Both the position numbers and the translations under genes were made by a program. A DNA stretch of 31,116 bases from JBBRVP01 sp038246785 (GTDB lineage Bacteria > Actinomycetota > Actinomycetes > Jiangellales > Jiangellaceae): the NCBI GenBank assembly GCA_038246785.1, contig JBBRVP010000043.1, positions 1 through 31,116 on the forward strand, read 5' to 3'. Position 1 is the stretch's first letter. Every line of letters begins with the position of its first letter. This document shows, piece by piece, positions 7,691 to 14,679 of this stretch. A model generated the notes under the pieces. It had not been told where the DNA came from. It saw nothing but the letters and a program-made list of their open reading frames with translations, and searched no databases.

Positions 7691-9712
7691 ATGCGTCCTC
7701 GTCACAGCTTCGCCGTGGTGGCGGCGGCCACCGTCCTGGCGACACCCCTCGCCGGGCTAGGTCCCGCGTCGGCCGCTCCGCGCTCGGGCCGGGTAGCCGT
7801 ACCCAACGCCCAGCCCTCCGCCGTACGCGGCGCCCGTCCGGTGGCCGACGCGCCAGCCGGCCAGCAGGTCGAGGTCAAGGTCTATCTCGCCGACCGCGAC
7901 ACCGCTGCGCTGAGCGCCCAGCTGCGGGCCGTCACCGACCCGCGCAGCGCCTCCTACGGGCACTACCTCACGCCGGCCCAGTTCCGGGCGCGCTACGCCC
8001 CGACGACGGCGACAGTCAGCGCCGTCCGCTCGTACCTGCGGACGTACGGGCTGCGGACCAGCGAGGTCCCGGCCAACCACAGCTACGTGGCCGCCACGGG
8101 CAGTGTGGACCAGGCCGAGCGAGCCTTTGCCACGTCCCTCAAGGAGTACCGCCTCGAGGGCCGCCGGCTGCGCGCCGCATCGAGCGCGCCGACGCTGCCG
8201 AGCGCGCTCGCCGGCCAGGTGATCGCGGTGTCAGGGCTGGCCAGCCACAGCCAGCTGATGGCGCCCCGGCGCGCCGGTGCCGACCGGACCGCGCGCCCGA
8301 CCCGGACCCGCGCGACGACGCAGGCGCCGCCGCCGGACGCGTTCGTCAACGCGCCGCCGTGCTCGACCTACTACGGCGAGAAGGTCGCGACGACGCTGCC
8401 CAGGGCTTACGGCTCCAAGCAGCCCTACGCCCCGTGCGGCTACGTCCCCGCCCAGCTGCAGGGCGCCTACGGCCTGAGCCGCTCGGTGGCCCAGCACTTC
8501 GACGGCCGCGGCGTCACCGTGGCGATCACCGACGCCTACGCCGCGCCGACCATCCGCCAGGACGCCAACACCTACGCCCGCCGCCACGGCCAGCCGACAT
8601 TCGAGCGCAGGCAGCTCCGGCAGGTGCTGCCGAACTCCTACCGCTACGGCTACGACGACACGGTGAACGGCGACCTGTGCGGCGAGCAGGGCTGGTACGG
8701 CGAGGAGACCCTCGACGTCGAGGCCGTGCACGCCATGGCGCCCGGCGCCAACGTCACGTACGTCGCCTCCCGCTCCTGCGACAACGCCGACTTCGCCCGC
8801 ACCCTGAACAAGGTCGTCGACCGGCACCTCGCCGACATCGTCACCAACTCCTGGGGCGGCACCGACGAGAGCAACGGCTCGGCCCAGCTCGACCGGGTCT
8901 ACCAGCAGGTCTTCTTCCAGGCGGCCCTGCAGGGCATCGGGATGTACTTCTCCTCCGGTGACTCCGGTGACGGCGCCGCGGACAACAACGGCACCCCGAC
9001 CGTGCAGGCACCGGCCAACAGCCCGCTCGTGACGGCCGTCGGCGGCACCTCGCTGGCCGTCGGTCGCAAGGACCAGCGGCTGTTCGAGACCGGGTGGAGC
9101 ACCAGCCGGTCCTCGCTCGTCGACGGCGCCTGGACGCCGCCCCCTCCGGGCAACTACCTCTACGGCGGCGGCGGCGGCACCAGCCGGGTCTTCGCCGAGC
9201 CCTGGTACCAGCAGGGCGTCGTCCCGGCGTCGCTGGCCAAGCGCTACGGCCCGGCCGGCCGGGTCGTGCCCGACATCTCGATGGTCGGCGACCCCACCAC
9301 CGGCATGCTCGTCGGGGAGACCCAGACCTTCCCCGACGGCACGGTGAAGTACAGCGAGTACCGCATCGGCGGCACGTCCCTGTCCAGCCCGCTGTTCGCG
9401 GGGGTCATGGCGATCGCCGACCAGGTCTACGGGCGTCCGCACGGCTTCGCCAACCCGGCGATCTACCAGCTGTATGACAGCAGGCGCGGCAGCCGTGCGC
9501 TGTACGACCCCCGCGGAGTCAACGGCAAGGCGCTCGTCCGCGTCGACTACGTCAACGGCGTGGACGACGCCGACGGCACCGTGACCTCGCTGCGCACGAT
9601 CGACGCCAAGAACGACACGATCCTGCGCGCCCGGCGGGGCTACGACGACATCACCGGTGTCGGGTCGCCGAAGGGGGAGGCGTTCGTCTCCTCGATCGGA
9701 TACGACTACTGA
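7691..9712 (+). CDS. Secreted sedolisin-family (S53) serine-carboxyl protease
   Basis: A 673-residue preproprotease. A Sec signal peptide covers about residues 1-29, ending AGLGPASAA. The pro-kumamolisin activation domain (about 55-190) includes SASYGHYLTPAQFRARYAP. The catalytic domain has the sedolisin set: E338 and D342 in GEETLDVEAVHAM, the oxyanion aspartate D424 in SSGDSGDGA, and the serine S563 in GGTSLSSP. The C-terminal YDDITGVGSPKG is the usual calcium site. Sedolisins are autoactivated acid proteases that degrade protein outside the cell. ATG 7691 follows GAAAGG (7676-7681) at 9 nt and puts a proper signal peptide at the N-terminus. A very strong terminator follows, so it is transcribed alone. 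Confidence 0.93.
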   Translation: MRPRHSFAVVAAATVLATPLAGLGPASAAPRSGRVAVPNAQPSAVRGARPVADAPAGQQVEVKVYLADRDTAALSAQLRAVTDPRSASYGHYLTPAQFRARYAPTTATVSAVRSYLRTYGLRTSEVPANHSYVAATGSVDQAERAFATSLKEYRLEGRRLRAASSAPTLPSALAGQVIAVSGLASHSQLMAPRRAGADRTARPTRTRATTQAPPPDAFVNAPPCSTYYGEKVATTLPRAYGSKQPYAPCGYVPAQLQGAYGLSRSVAQHFDGRGVTVAITDAYAAPTIRQDANTYARRHGQPTFERRQLRQVLPNSYRYGYDDTVNGDLCGEQGWYGEETLDVEAVHAMAPGANVTYVASRSCDNADFARTLNKVVDRHLADIVTNSWGGTDESNGSAQLDRVYQQVFFQAALQGIGMYFSSGDSGDGAADNNGTPTVQAPANSPLVTAVGGTSLAVGRKDQRLFETGWSTSRSSLVDGAWTPPPPGNYLYGGGGGTSRVFAEPWYQQGVVPASLAKRYGPAGRVVPDISMVGDPTTGMLVGETQTFPDGTVKYSEYRIGGTSLSSPLFAGVMAIADQVYGRPHGFANPAIYQLYDSRRGSRALYDPRGVNGKALVRVDYVNGVDDADGTVTSLRTIDAKNDTILRARRGYDDITGVGSPKGEAFVSSIGYDY

Positions 9713-9723
9713 GCTCCCGACAA

Positions 9724-9773
9724 CGGCTGCGGGCCCGTCCGGCGACAATGGTCGCCGGGCGGGCCCGCAGCCG
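9724..9773 (+). terminator. Strong hairpin terminator after the sedolisin gene
   Basis: A 23-bp stem (9724-9746 with 9751-9773) with one G-T wobble and an AATG loop starts 11 nt after the stop codon. There is no T run, as is common for actinobacterial terminators. Confidence 0.85.
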
Positions 9774-9813
9774 TGTGCGGAACACGGCCCCCGTCCCCGG
9801 GAGTTGAGCCAAC

Positions 9814-10734
9814 GTGCAGACGCGATTCCGTCCCGACCGGGGCCTGTCCGTGCGGATGGGCACGACGATGGTGCTGCTGTTCCTGCTCTACCTGGGGCTG
9901 GCCGCCGTGGTGTGGTGGATCTTCGGCGGGGCCGGCAGCGGGGTGGGCGCGGCGATCATCGCGTTCGTCCTGCCGATCGGATTGCTGTGGGCGCAGTGGT
10001 ACTTCTCCGACAGCCTCGCGCTGCGCGGGATGCGGGCCCACGAGGTCACCCCGGCGCAGGCGCCACAGCTGCACGCGATCGTCGACCGGCTCTGCGCACT
10101 GGCCGACATGCCGAAGCCGCGTGTGGCCGTCTCCGACATAGCCATCCCCAATGCGTTCGCCACCGGGCGCAGCCCCGAGCGGGCGGTGGTCTGCGTGACG
10201 ACCGGCCTGATGGGCCGGCTCGACGAGCGCGAGCTGGAGGCCGTGCTGTCCCACGAGCTCTCCCACGTCGCCCACCGCGACGTCACTGTCATGACGGTGG
10301 CCTCCGCGGTGGGCGTGCTGGCCGGCTTCCTGGCCCGCTCGGCGATGTGGAGCTCGATGGGCCGCCGCGGGCGTGACCAGAACAGCGCGGTGATCTTCCT
10401 CGTCGCCACCCTCGTCGGGATCGTGGTCTACGCAGTGAGCTTCCTGCTCACCCGCATCCTGTCCCGCTACCGGGAGCTGGCCGCCGACCGGGCCGGCGCG
10501 ATCCTGACCGGGCAGCCGGCCGTGCTGGCGAGCGCGCTGACGAAGATCTCCGGGGACATGGCGCGCATCCCCAACCGCGACCTGCGTGCCGCGCAGCCGT
10601 ACAACGCGTTCTTCTTCTTCCCGGCCGCCACCGGCAAGGCCGACCTGGCCGCGCTGTTCGCCACCCACCCGCCGCTGGAGAAGCGGCTCGCCCAGCTCGC
10701 GCGGCTGTCCGCCGAGCTCGGCGGACCCGCCTGA
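9814..10734 (+). CDS. htpX: Membrane zinc metalloprotease HtpX (M48B)
   Basis: A 306-residue integral-membrane protease that degrades misfolded membrane proteins. Two N-terminal membrane segments (about 17-37 and 43-63) precede the catalytic domain. The zinc motif HExxH is H147-H151 in VLSHELSHVAHRD; the third ligand is E221 in SRYRELAADRAGA. Another hydrophobic pair (about 162-175 and 192-214) lies between them. Start GTG 9814 has a GGGAG about 11 nt upstream. The stop overlaps the next gene by one base, so it forms an operon with pspAB, a recognised actinobacterial pairing that suggests a membrane-stress role. Confidence 0.94.
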   Translation: MQTRFRPDRGLSVRMGTTMVLLFLLYLGLAAVVWWIFGGAGSGVGAAIIAFVLPIGLLWAQWYFSDSLALRGMRAHEVTPAQAPQLHAIVDRLCALADMPKPRVAVSDIAIPNAFATGRSPERAVVCVTTGLMGRLDERELEAVLSHELSHVAHRDVTVMTVASAVGVLAGFLARSAMWSSMGRRGRDQNSAVIFLVATLVGIVVYAVSFLLTRILSRYRELAADRAGAILTGQPAVLASALTKISGDMARIPNRDLRAAQPYNAFFFFPAATGKADLAALFATHPPLEKRLAQLARLSAELGGPA

Positions 10735-11300
10735 TGGGACTGCTCGACACGCTGCTCGGGCGCAGCAAGCCCAAGCGCCCCAACCTCGACGCGCTGTTCG
10801 CCGTGCCGTCGGCCGCGCTGACGCTCGAGGTCGGCACCGGGCTGCGCCCGACCGGCGCCGCTGCCGTCTGCTACCGGGGGGCCGAGGGCGGGGCGTTCGA
10901 CCGGCTCGAGGACACCGTCTCCGCGCTCCTCGAAGGAACGCGGCCGGAGCTGAGCACCGACGAGTACGGCTGGTCCTGGCTGCGCCTCGAGCACGACGCG
11001 GGCGACCTGACCGGCCTGGTCACCGACCTGCACGCCGTCAACACCTCGCTGGAGGCCGACGGCTTCGGGCCGGCCCTGCTGTGCTCGGTCGTCGGGTTCC
11101 GCGCCGACGACGGGCGCGCGCTCGGGCTGGTCTACCTCTACAAGCAGGGCACGTTCTACCCGTTCGCGCCCGCGGCCGGGTCCGAGCAGCGGCGCGACAA
11201 CGCCCTCGAGCTGCAGGTGCGCGGGGTGGTGGGTGACGAGCTGCCGTGGGAGGCCGACGTGACTCGCTGGTTCGCCGTCTGGGGCGCGCCCGGGCTGTGA
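10734..11300 (+). CDS. pspAB: PspA-associated protein PspAB
   Basis: A 188-residue soluble protein matching PspAB by its opening MGLLDTLLGRSKPKRPNLDA, by LFAVPSAALTLEVGTGLRPTG, and by the ALGLVYLYKQGTFYPFAP segment. PspAB is linked to the PspA membrane-stress response in actinomycetes and haloarchaea; its biochemical activity is unknown. It begins inside the htpX stop (TGATG), so translation is coupled. I see no pspA in the window. Confidence 0.88.
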   Translation: MGLLDTLLGRSKPKRPNLDALFAVPSAALTLEVGTGLRPTGAAAVCYRGAEGGAFDRLEDTVSALLEGTRPELSTDEYGWSWLRLEHDAGDLTGLVTDLHAVNTSLEADGFGPALLCSVVGFRADDGRALGLVYLYKQGTFYPFAPAAGSEQRRDNALELQVRGVVGDELPWEADVTRWFAVWGAPGL

Positions 11301-11303
11301 CCG

Positions 11304-11309
11304 TAGCGT
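11304..11309 (+). promoter_or_regulatory. Leaderless -10 box of the sterol-carrier gene
   Basis: TAGCGT ends 6 nt before GTG 11316 and begins 3 nt after the pspAB stop. It fits the leaderless pattern seen at many genes here and predicts a transcript separate from htpX-pspAB. Confidence 0.45.
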
Positions 11310-11315
11310 GGCGCC

Positions 11316-11678
11316 GTGCCGCCCCGACGCCGCGTTGACGCCGCCGAGGGACGGGCCGCGCTCGAGGCCTGGCGGGCCGAACCGGGCGGCGTCGACCGAG
11401 CCGCGGTGCGGATGGCGGTCCGCTGGAGCCTCGAGGAGCTCGCCGCCCGGGCGCCCGGGCGCAGCGTCGAGGTGCGCGTGCCGCCGTACGGCGTCGTGCA
11501 GGCGGTCCAGGGGCCGCGGCACACCCGCGGCACCCCGCCCAACGTCGTGGAGACCGACGCCACGACCTGGCTCGCGCTGGTCACCGGCTGGCTGGGCTGG
11601 TCGGACGCGCTGGGCTCGGGGCGGGTGCGCGCGAGCGGGTCGCGGGCCGACCTGTCGGCGCTGCTGCCCCTCGCCTGA
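11316..11678 (+). CDS. Small sterol-carrier-family protein (SCP2-like)
   Basis: A 120-residue single-domain protein of the actinobacterial sterol-carrier family often found near purF/purL. Visible marks are the SVEVRVPPYGVVQAVQGPRH strand pair, the VVETDATTWLALVTG motif (the W-L-xL-xxG turn that closes the lipid-binding fold) and the short C-terminal strand ending LSALLPLA. The family is thought to bind hydrophobic ligands but no role is established for this subgroup. It is convergent with the Nudix gene. Confidence 0.8.
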   Translation: MPPRRRVDAAEGRAALEAWRAEPGGVDRAAVRMAVRWSLEELAARAPGRSVEVRVPPYGVVQAVQGPRHTRGTPPNVVETDATTWLALVTGWLGWSDALGSGRVRASGSRADLSALLPLA

Positions 11679-11691
11679 CCCGAACCACGGC

Positions 11692-12156
11692 TCAGCCGAG
11701 CCGCTCGGCAAGGCGGTCGAGGAAGGGCCGCTGCCCGGCGACCAGCCGCGGGCGCGCCTCGTCGAGGGTGCACCAGGCGGCCCGGTCGATCTCCGGGAAG
11801 TGCTGGATGTGCCCGGAGCGCGGCGGCCACTCCATCGGGAACGTGCCCGGGACGATGCGCTGGACGTCGAGGTCGCCCTCGGCCGCCCAGATCGTGACGA
11901 CCTTGCCGCTGCGCTGCCGCAGCTCGCCCAGCGGGACCAGCTCGCCGTCGGGCGCTGGCAGACCCAGCTCCTCGGCGAACTCCCGCCGCGCCGCGTCGGC
12001 CAACTCCTCGGCCGGCTCGGGCTCGCCCTTCGGCACCGACCAGGCGGAGTTCTCCTTGTGCGCCCACAGCGGTCCGCCCATGTGCGCGATGAGCACCTCG
12101 AGCCCGCACCCGGCGCGCCGGTAGAGCAGGACGCCCGCGCTGCGTTTGCCGGCCAT
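11692..12156 (-). CDS. Nudix hydrolase
   Basis: A 154-residue Nudix pyrophosphohydrolase. The full Nudix box Gx5Ex7REUxEExGU is seen from G44 to L66, with the metal-binding core REFAEELG (R58, E59, E62, E63). The opening MAGKRSAGVLLYRRAG and the segment AHMGGPLWAHKENSAWSVPKG belong to a group of actinobacterial Nudix proteins that hydrolyse nucleoside-diphosphate-linked substrates; the exact one is unknown. Start ATG 12156 places the first strand properly. An open frame continues upstream into the broken nucleotidyltransferase, but the repeat-rich linker is not expected to be part of this protein. Confidence 0.9.
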   Translation of the reverse strand: MAGKRSAGVLLYRRAGCGLEVLIAHMGGPLWAHKENSAWSVPKGEPEPAEELADAARREFAEELGLPAPDGELVPLGELRQRSGKVVTIWAAEGDLDVQRIVPGTFPMEWPPRSGHIQHFPEIDRAAWCTLDEARPRLVAGQRPFLDRLAERLG

Positions 12157-12191
12157 GCGAGCAGTGTCCTCTGTCGGTGGCACAGCCAGCG

Positions 12192-12997
12192 TCAGGTCAG
12201 CGCGCGCAGCCCCGCCCTCATCACCCTCCGCGCCGCGCGGGCGCGGGCCACCCCTCGCTGAGCGCACCGGCATGTACGTGCTCGGGCTCCGCGCCGCGCG
12301 GGCGCGGGCCACCCTCCCGCACGCATCCACGCGGACCGGCTCACCCCGTCGCCGCCGGGCGATCTCGTCGGCGAGCTCGGGCCCCACCCCGAGACTGGGC
12401 AGCCGGTCGATCGCCTCCCGTTTGGTGATGAGGCGTCCCGTACGCAGCGTGGCCTCGGCCCGGACGAGCGTGAGCAGCCCGAGGTCGACGTAGACGTCGC
12501 GCAACCACAGCCACGGCTTGCGGAGGGCGCCCCGCCAGTAGCCGTCCAGCTCCCCCCGTGCGGCGGCCGCGAGCCCGCCGCGGTCGACGTCGGGCACCAG
12601 GACCGCTGGCGGCAGGCCCAACACGGTGATCCCCCCAGCCAGCAGCTCGGCACGCCCGATGGCGCTCCACGGTTCGGCGGAACAGCTCGCCGTGTGCCCA
12701 GGTGAGGTGCGCCGCCGCCACGTCCGCCAGCTCTGACCGGGGGACGTAGACGCAGTGCAGCTTCGCCGCCGCCGGCTCGACGGCGATCAGGCGCTCGTGC
12801 AGCGCGGTCAGGGACCGCTGGCGCGTGCGGTCGAGCGGACGCTCGACGACGGCGACGAGGTCGAGGTCACTGCGGCCGGGCTGGTAGTCCCCGGTGGCGA
12901 GCGACCCGCCGGCGTACACCGCCACCGCCGCGACGATCGGCTGCACCGACTGGGCGAAGGACGCCACGACGGGTACGGCGGTGAGGCGGGCGTCCAC
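12192..12997 (-). pseudogene. Nucleotidyltransferase (aminoglycoside adenylyltransferase-like) with two frameshifts
   Basis: From GTG 12997 the first frame reads about 113 residues with the nucleotidyltransferase signature VYAGGSLATGDYQPGRSDLD (G30-G31-S32, D44, D46). Near 12649-12661 the frame changes: the following part, AELLAGGITVLGLPPAVL and then LRKPWLWLRDVYVDLGLL, reads in another frame, as if one base had been gained. A second shift occurs at a 28-nt direct repeat: both copies encode VARARAAR, and removing one 61-nt period would join the body to the tail RVMRAGLRALT and its stop at 12192. Fold and motifs fit the ANT/DUF4111 type. The active-site residues are intact but the second domain is lost to the first frame, so it is probably inactive. 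Confidence 0.72.
12226..12314. repeat. Pair of identical 28-nt direct repeats, period 61 nt
   Basis: Copies at 12226-12253 and 12287-12314 are identical and separated by 33 unrelated nt. Each contains a 7-bp stem CCGCGCC/GGCGCGG with a 5-nt loop. They lie in the 3' end of the broken nucleotidyltransferase and each encodes VARARAAR on the minus strand. The period resembles a type I-E CRISPR unit, but there are only two copies, inside a gene. Confidence 0.85.
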
Positions 12998-13052
12998 GGC
13001 GTCCAGCCTCCCCTACGCTGGCGCATACCGACTGGTTGACGGGCGCGTAGGG

Positions 13053-13072
13053 CCCCCACATGGGGATTTTTT
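13053..13072 (+). terminator. Small hairpin with a T6 run
   Basis: CCCC-ACAT-GGGG followed by A and six Ts (13067-13072). A T6 run is rare in this GC-rich DNA. It has the order of an intrinsic terminator reading rightwards, yet no plus-strand gene ends just upstream, and the stem is short. Confidence 0.35.
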
Positions 13073-13084
13073 GGCGCTCGGCAA

Positions 13085-13191
13085 CTACAGGTCGAGGTCG
13101 AAGGCGTCGCCGATCGCCCGAGCGAGCGTCGGCTCCTGACGTCGTAGAACCACCCGATGAGCTCCGCGACCGCGTCGGTGGGGAGGTGCAC
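13085..13191 (-). pseudogene. Short frameshifted coding relic
   Basis: On the minus strand one frame reads VHLPTDAVAELIGWFYDV and, after a one-base shift, the other reads EPTLARAIGDAFDLDL and a TAG at 13085. Both halves look like real, amphipathic protein sequence and join smoothly. I do not recognise the family. The upstream end lies inside repeat element A, so the rest of the gene was probably lost there. Confidence 0.4.
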
Positions 13192-13257
13192 CCCATTCCC
13201 CAATCGTGGCGGGGGACCCCAACCCCGGTAGGACTGGGGTGGGGGACCCCCACCCCA
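13178..13257. repeat. Palindromic intergenic element, copy A
   Basis: An 80-nt element that matches copy B (22186-22265) at 64 of 80 positions by hand alignment with no gaps. Strongest blocks are 13178-13197, 13208-13228 and 13242-13257. It contains a perfect odd palindrome at 13235-13257 with 11-nt arms, and several G4/G5 runs on the minus strand. It lies just upstream of the M20 peptidase promoter. Resembles a REP/BIME-like dispersed element. Confidence 0.75.
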
Positions 13258-13320
13258 TTCATGGGGGAGGGTGGCCCCCCGCCCGGCCGAGCAGGTCCAG
13301 CCCGCACGGGCGCGGCGGCG

Positions 13321-13326
13321 TAGGGT
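13321..13326 (+). promoter_or_regulatory. Leaderless -10 box of the M20 peptidase gene
   Basis: TAGGGT ends 8 nt before ATG 13335. No Shine-Dalgarno is visible in between. It supports the chosen start. Confidence 0.45.
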
Positions 13327-13334
13327 CCGGCGCC

Positions 13335-14678
13335 ATGCCCGACATCGACGTCCGATCGGCCATCGACCGCGTCCTGCCGGAGACTCGGGCGGACCTCGAG
13401 GCCCTGGTGCGCATCCCGTCGATCTCCCCGGCCAACGCCCGACCGGACGACGTGCGGCGGGCGGTCGAGGAGGTGGCGCGCCTCGCGGGGGAGGCCGGGG
13501 CGGACGACGTACGAGTGGTGCAGTCGCCAGGCGGCCAGCCGGCGCTCATCGCCCGCTGGCCGGCGCCGACCGGTGCGCCCACCGTGCTGCTCTACGGCCA
13601 CGCCGACGTGCAGCCGACCGGGCCGGTGGCGGACTGGACGAGCGACCCGTTCGAGCCGGTGGAACGCGAGGGGCGGCTCTACGGGCGTGGTACCGCCGAC
13701 GACAAGGCCGGCGTCGCCATGCACCTGGCGGTGCTGCGGGCCTTCGCCGGCCGGCCGCCGGTGGGAGTGACCCTGCTCGTGGAGGGCGAGGAGGAGTCCG
13801 GGTCGCCGACGCTGGCCGCCCTCCTCGACGAGCACCAGGAGACCCTGGCCGCCGACGTCATCGTCATCGCCGACTCCTCCAACCCCGCCGTGGACGTCCC
13901 CGGTCTCACGACCAGCCTGCGCGGCCTCGTCGACTGCTACGTCGAGGTGCGGATGCTCGAGCGGCCGGTGCACTCCGGCATGTACGGCGGCCCGCTCGGC
14001 GATGCGCTCACCGCCCTGTGCCGGCTGCTCGCCACGCTGCACGACGAGCGCGGCGACGTCGCGGTGCCCGGCCTGGTCACCGCGGACTCGGACGCGCCCG
14101 ACGTGGAGCCCGACACGTTCCTCGCCGACGCCGGGGCGCTGCCCGGTGTCGAGCTCATCGGCTCGGGCACCGTGCCGGAGCGGCTCTGGACGCGCCCCGC
14201 GCTGTCCGTGCTGGGCATCGACGCGCCGTCGGTGGAGGGCGCGTCCAACGTCCTGCTCGACCGCGCCCGCGCGATGGTGAGCCTGCGGCTCGCACCCGGG
14301 CCGGACCCCGCCGCGGCGCAGGAGGCGCTCAGCACGCACCTGGAGGCGCACGCGCCGTGGGGCGCCCAGGTCACGGTGACGCCGCACTCGGCTGGTTCGC
14401 CGTTCCGCTTGGAGACGTCCGGGCTGACGTACGACCTGGCGCGCGAGGTGTTCGCAGCGGCGTACGGCAACGAGGTCGTCGAGGCCGGGGTGGGCGGCTC
14501 GATCCCGTTCATCGCCGAGTTCGCCCGCCGCTTCCCCGACGCCGCGGTGCTCGTGACCGGCGCCGGAGACCCGGCCAGCCGCTGGCACGGCATCGACGAG
14601 AGCCTGCACCTCGGGCTGTGGCGCACCGCGTGCATCGCGGAGGCGCTGCTGCTGCAGCGCCTTGCCGAGCAGCCGTAG
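13335..14678 (+). CDS. M20-family metallopeptidase (dipeptidase type)
   Basis: A 447-residue zinc amino-/dipeptidase with the complete M20 set: H89 and D91 in LLYGHADVQP, the bridging aspartate D122 in GRGTADDKAGV, the Glu pair E153/E154 in VEGEEESGSP, D180 in VIADSS, and the late histidine in GIDESLHLG. A dimerisation lid domain occupies about residues 200-320 (RPVHSGMYGG). Such enzymes cleave dipeptides or related amide bonds in the cytoplasm; the exact substrate is unknown. It ends one base before the convergent beta-lactamase-fold gene. Repeat element A lies in its upstream region. Confidence 0.92.
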   Translation: MPDIDVRSAIDRVLPETRADLEALVRIPSISPANARPDDVRRAVEEVARLAGEAGADDVRVVQSPGGQPALIARWPAPTGAPTVLLYGHADVQPTGPVADWTSDPFEPVEREGRLYGRGTADDKAGVAMHLAVLRAFAGRPPVGVTLLVEGEEESGSPTLAALLDEHQETLAADVIVIADSSNPAVDVPGLTTSLRGLVDCYVEVRMLERPVHSGMYGGPLGDALTALCRLLATLHDERGDVAVPGLVTADSDAPDVEPDTFLADAGALPGVELIGSGTVPERLWTRPALSVLGIDAPSVEGASNVLLDRARAMVSLRLAPGPDPAAAQEALSTHLEAHAPWGAQVTVTPHSAGSPFRLETSGLTYDLAREVFAAAYGNEVVEAGVGGSIPFIAEFARRFPDAAVLVTGAGDPASRWHGIDESLHLGLWRTACIAEALLLQRLAEQP

Positions 14679-14679
14679 C

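Noticed and set aside
7517..7705. A 62-codon minus-strand ORF between purL and the sedolisin gene
   Set aside because: No family resemblance and no ribosome site; it overlaps both neighbours and the hairpin after purL.
12226..12314. A type I-E CRISPR mini-array
   Set aside because: Only two repeats, no cas genes in the window, and the copies lie in a coding frame that makes sense when one period is removed. Kept as a repeat finding only.
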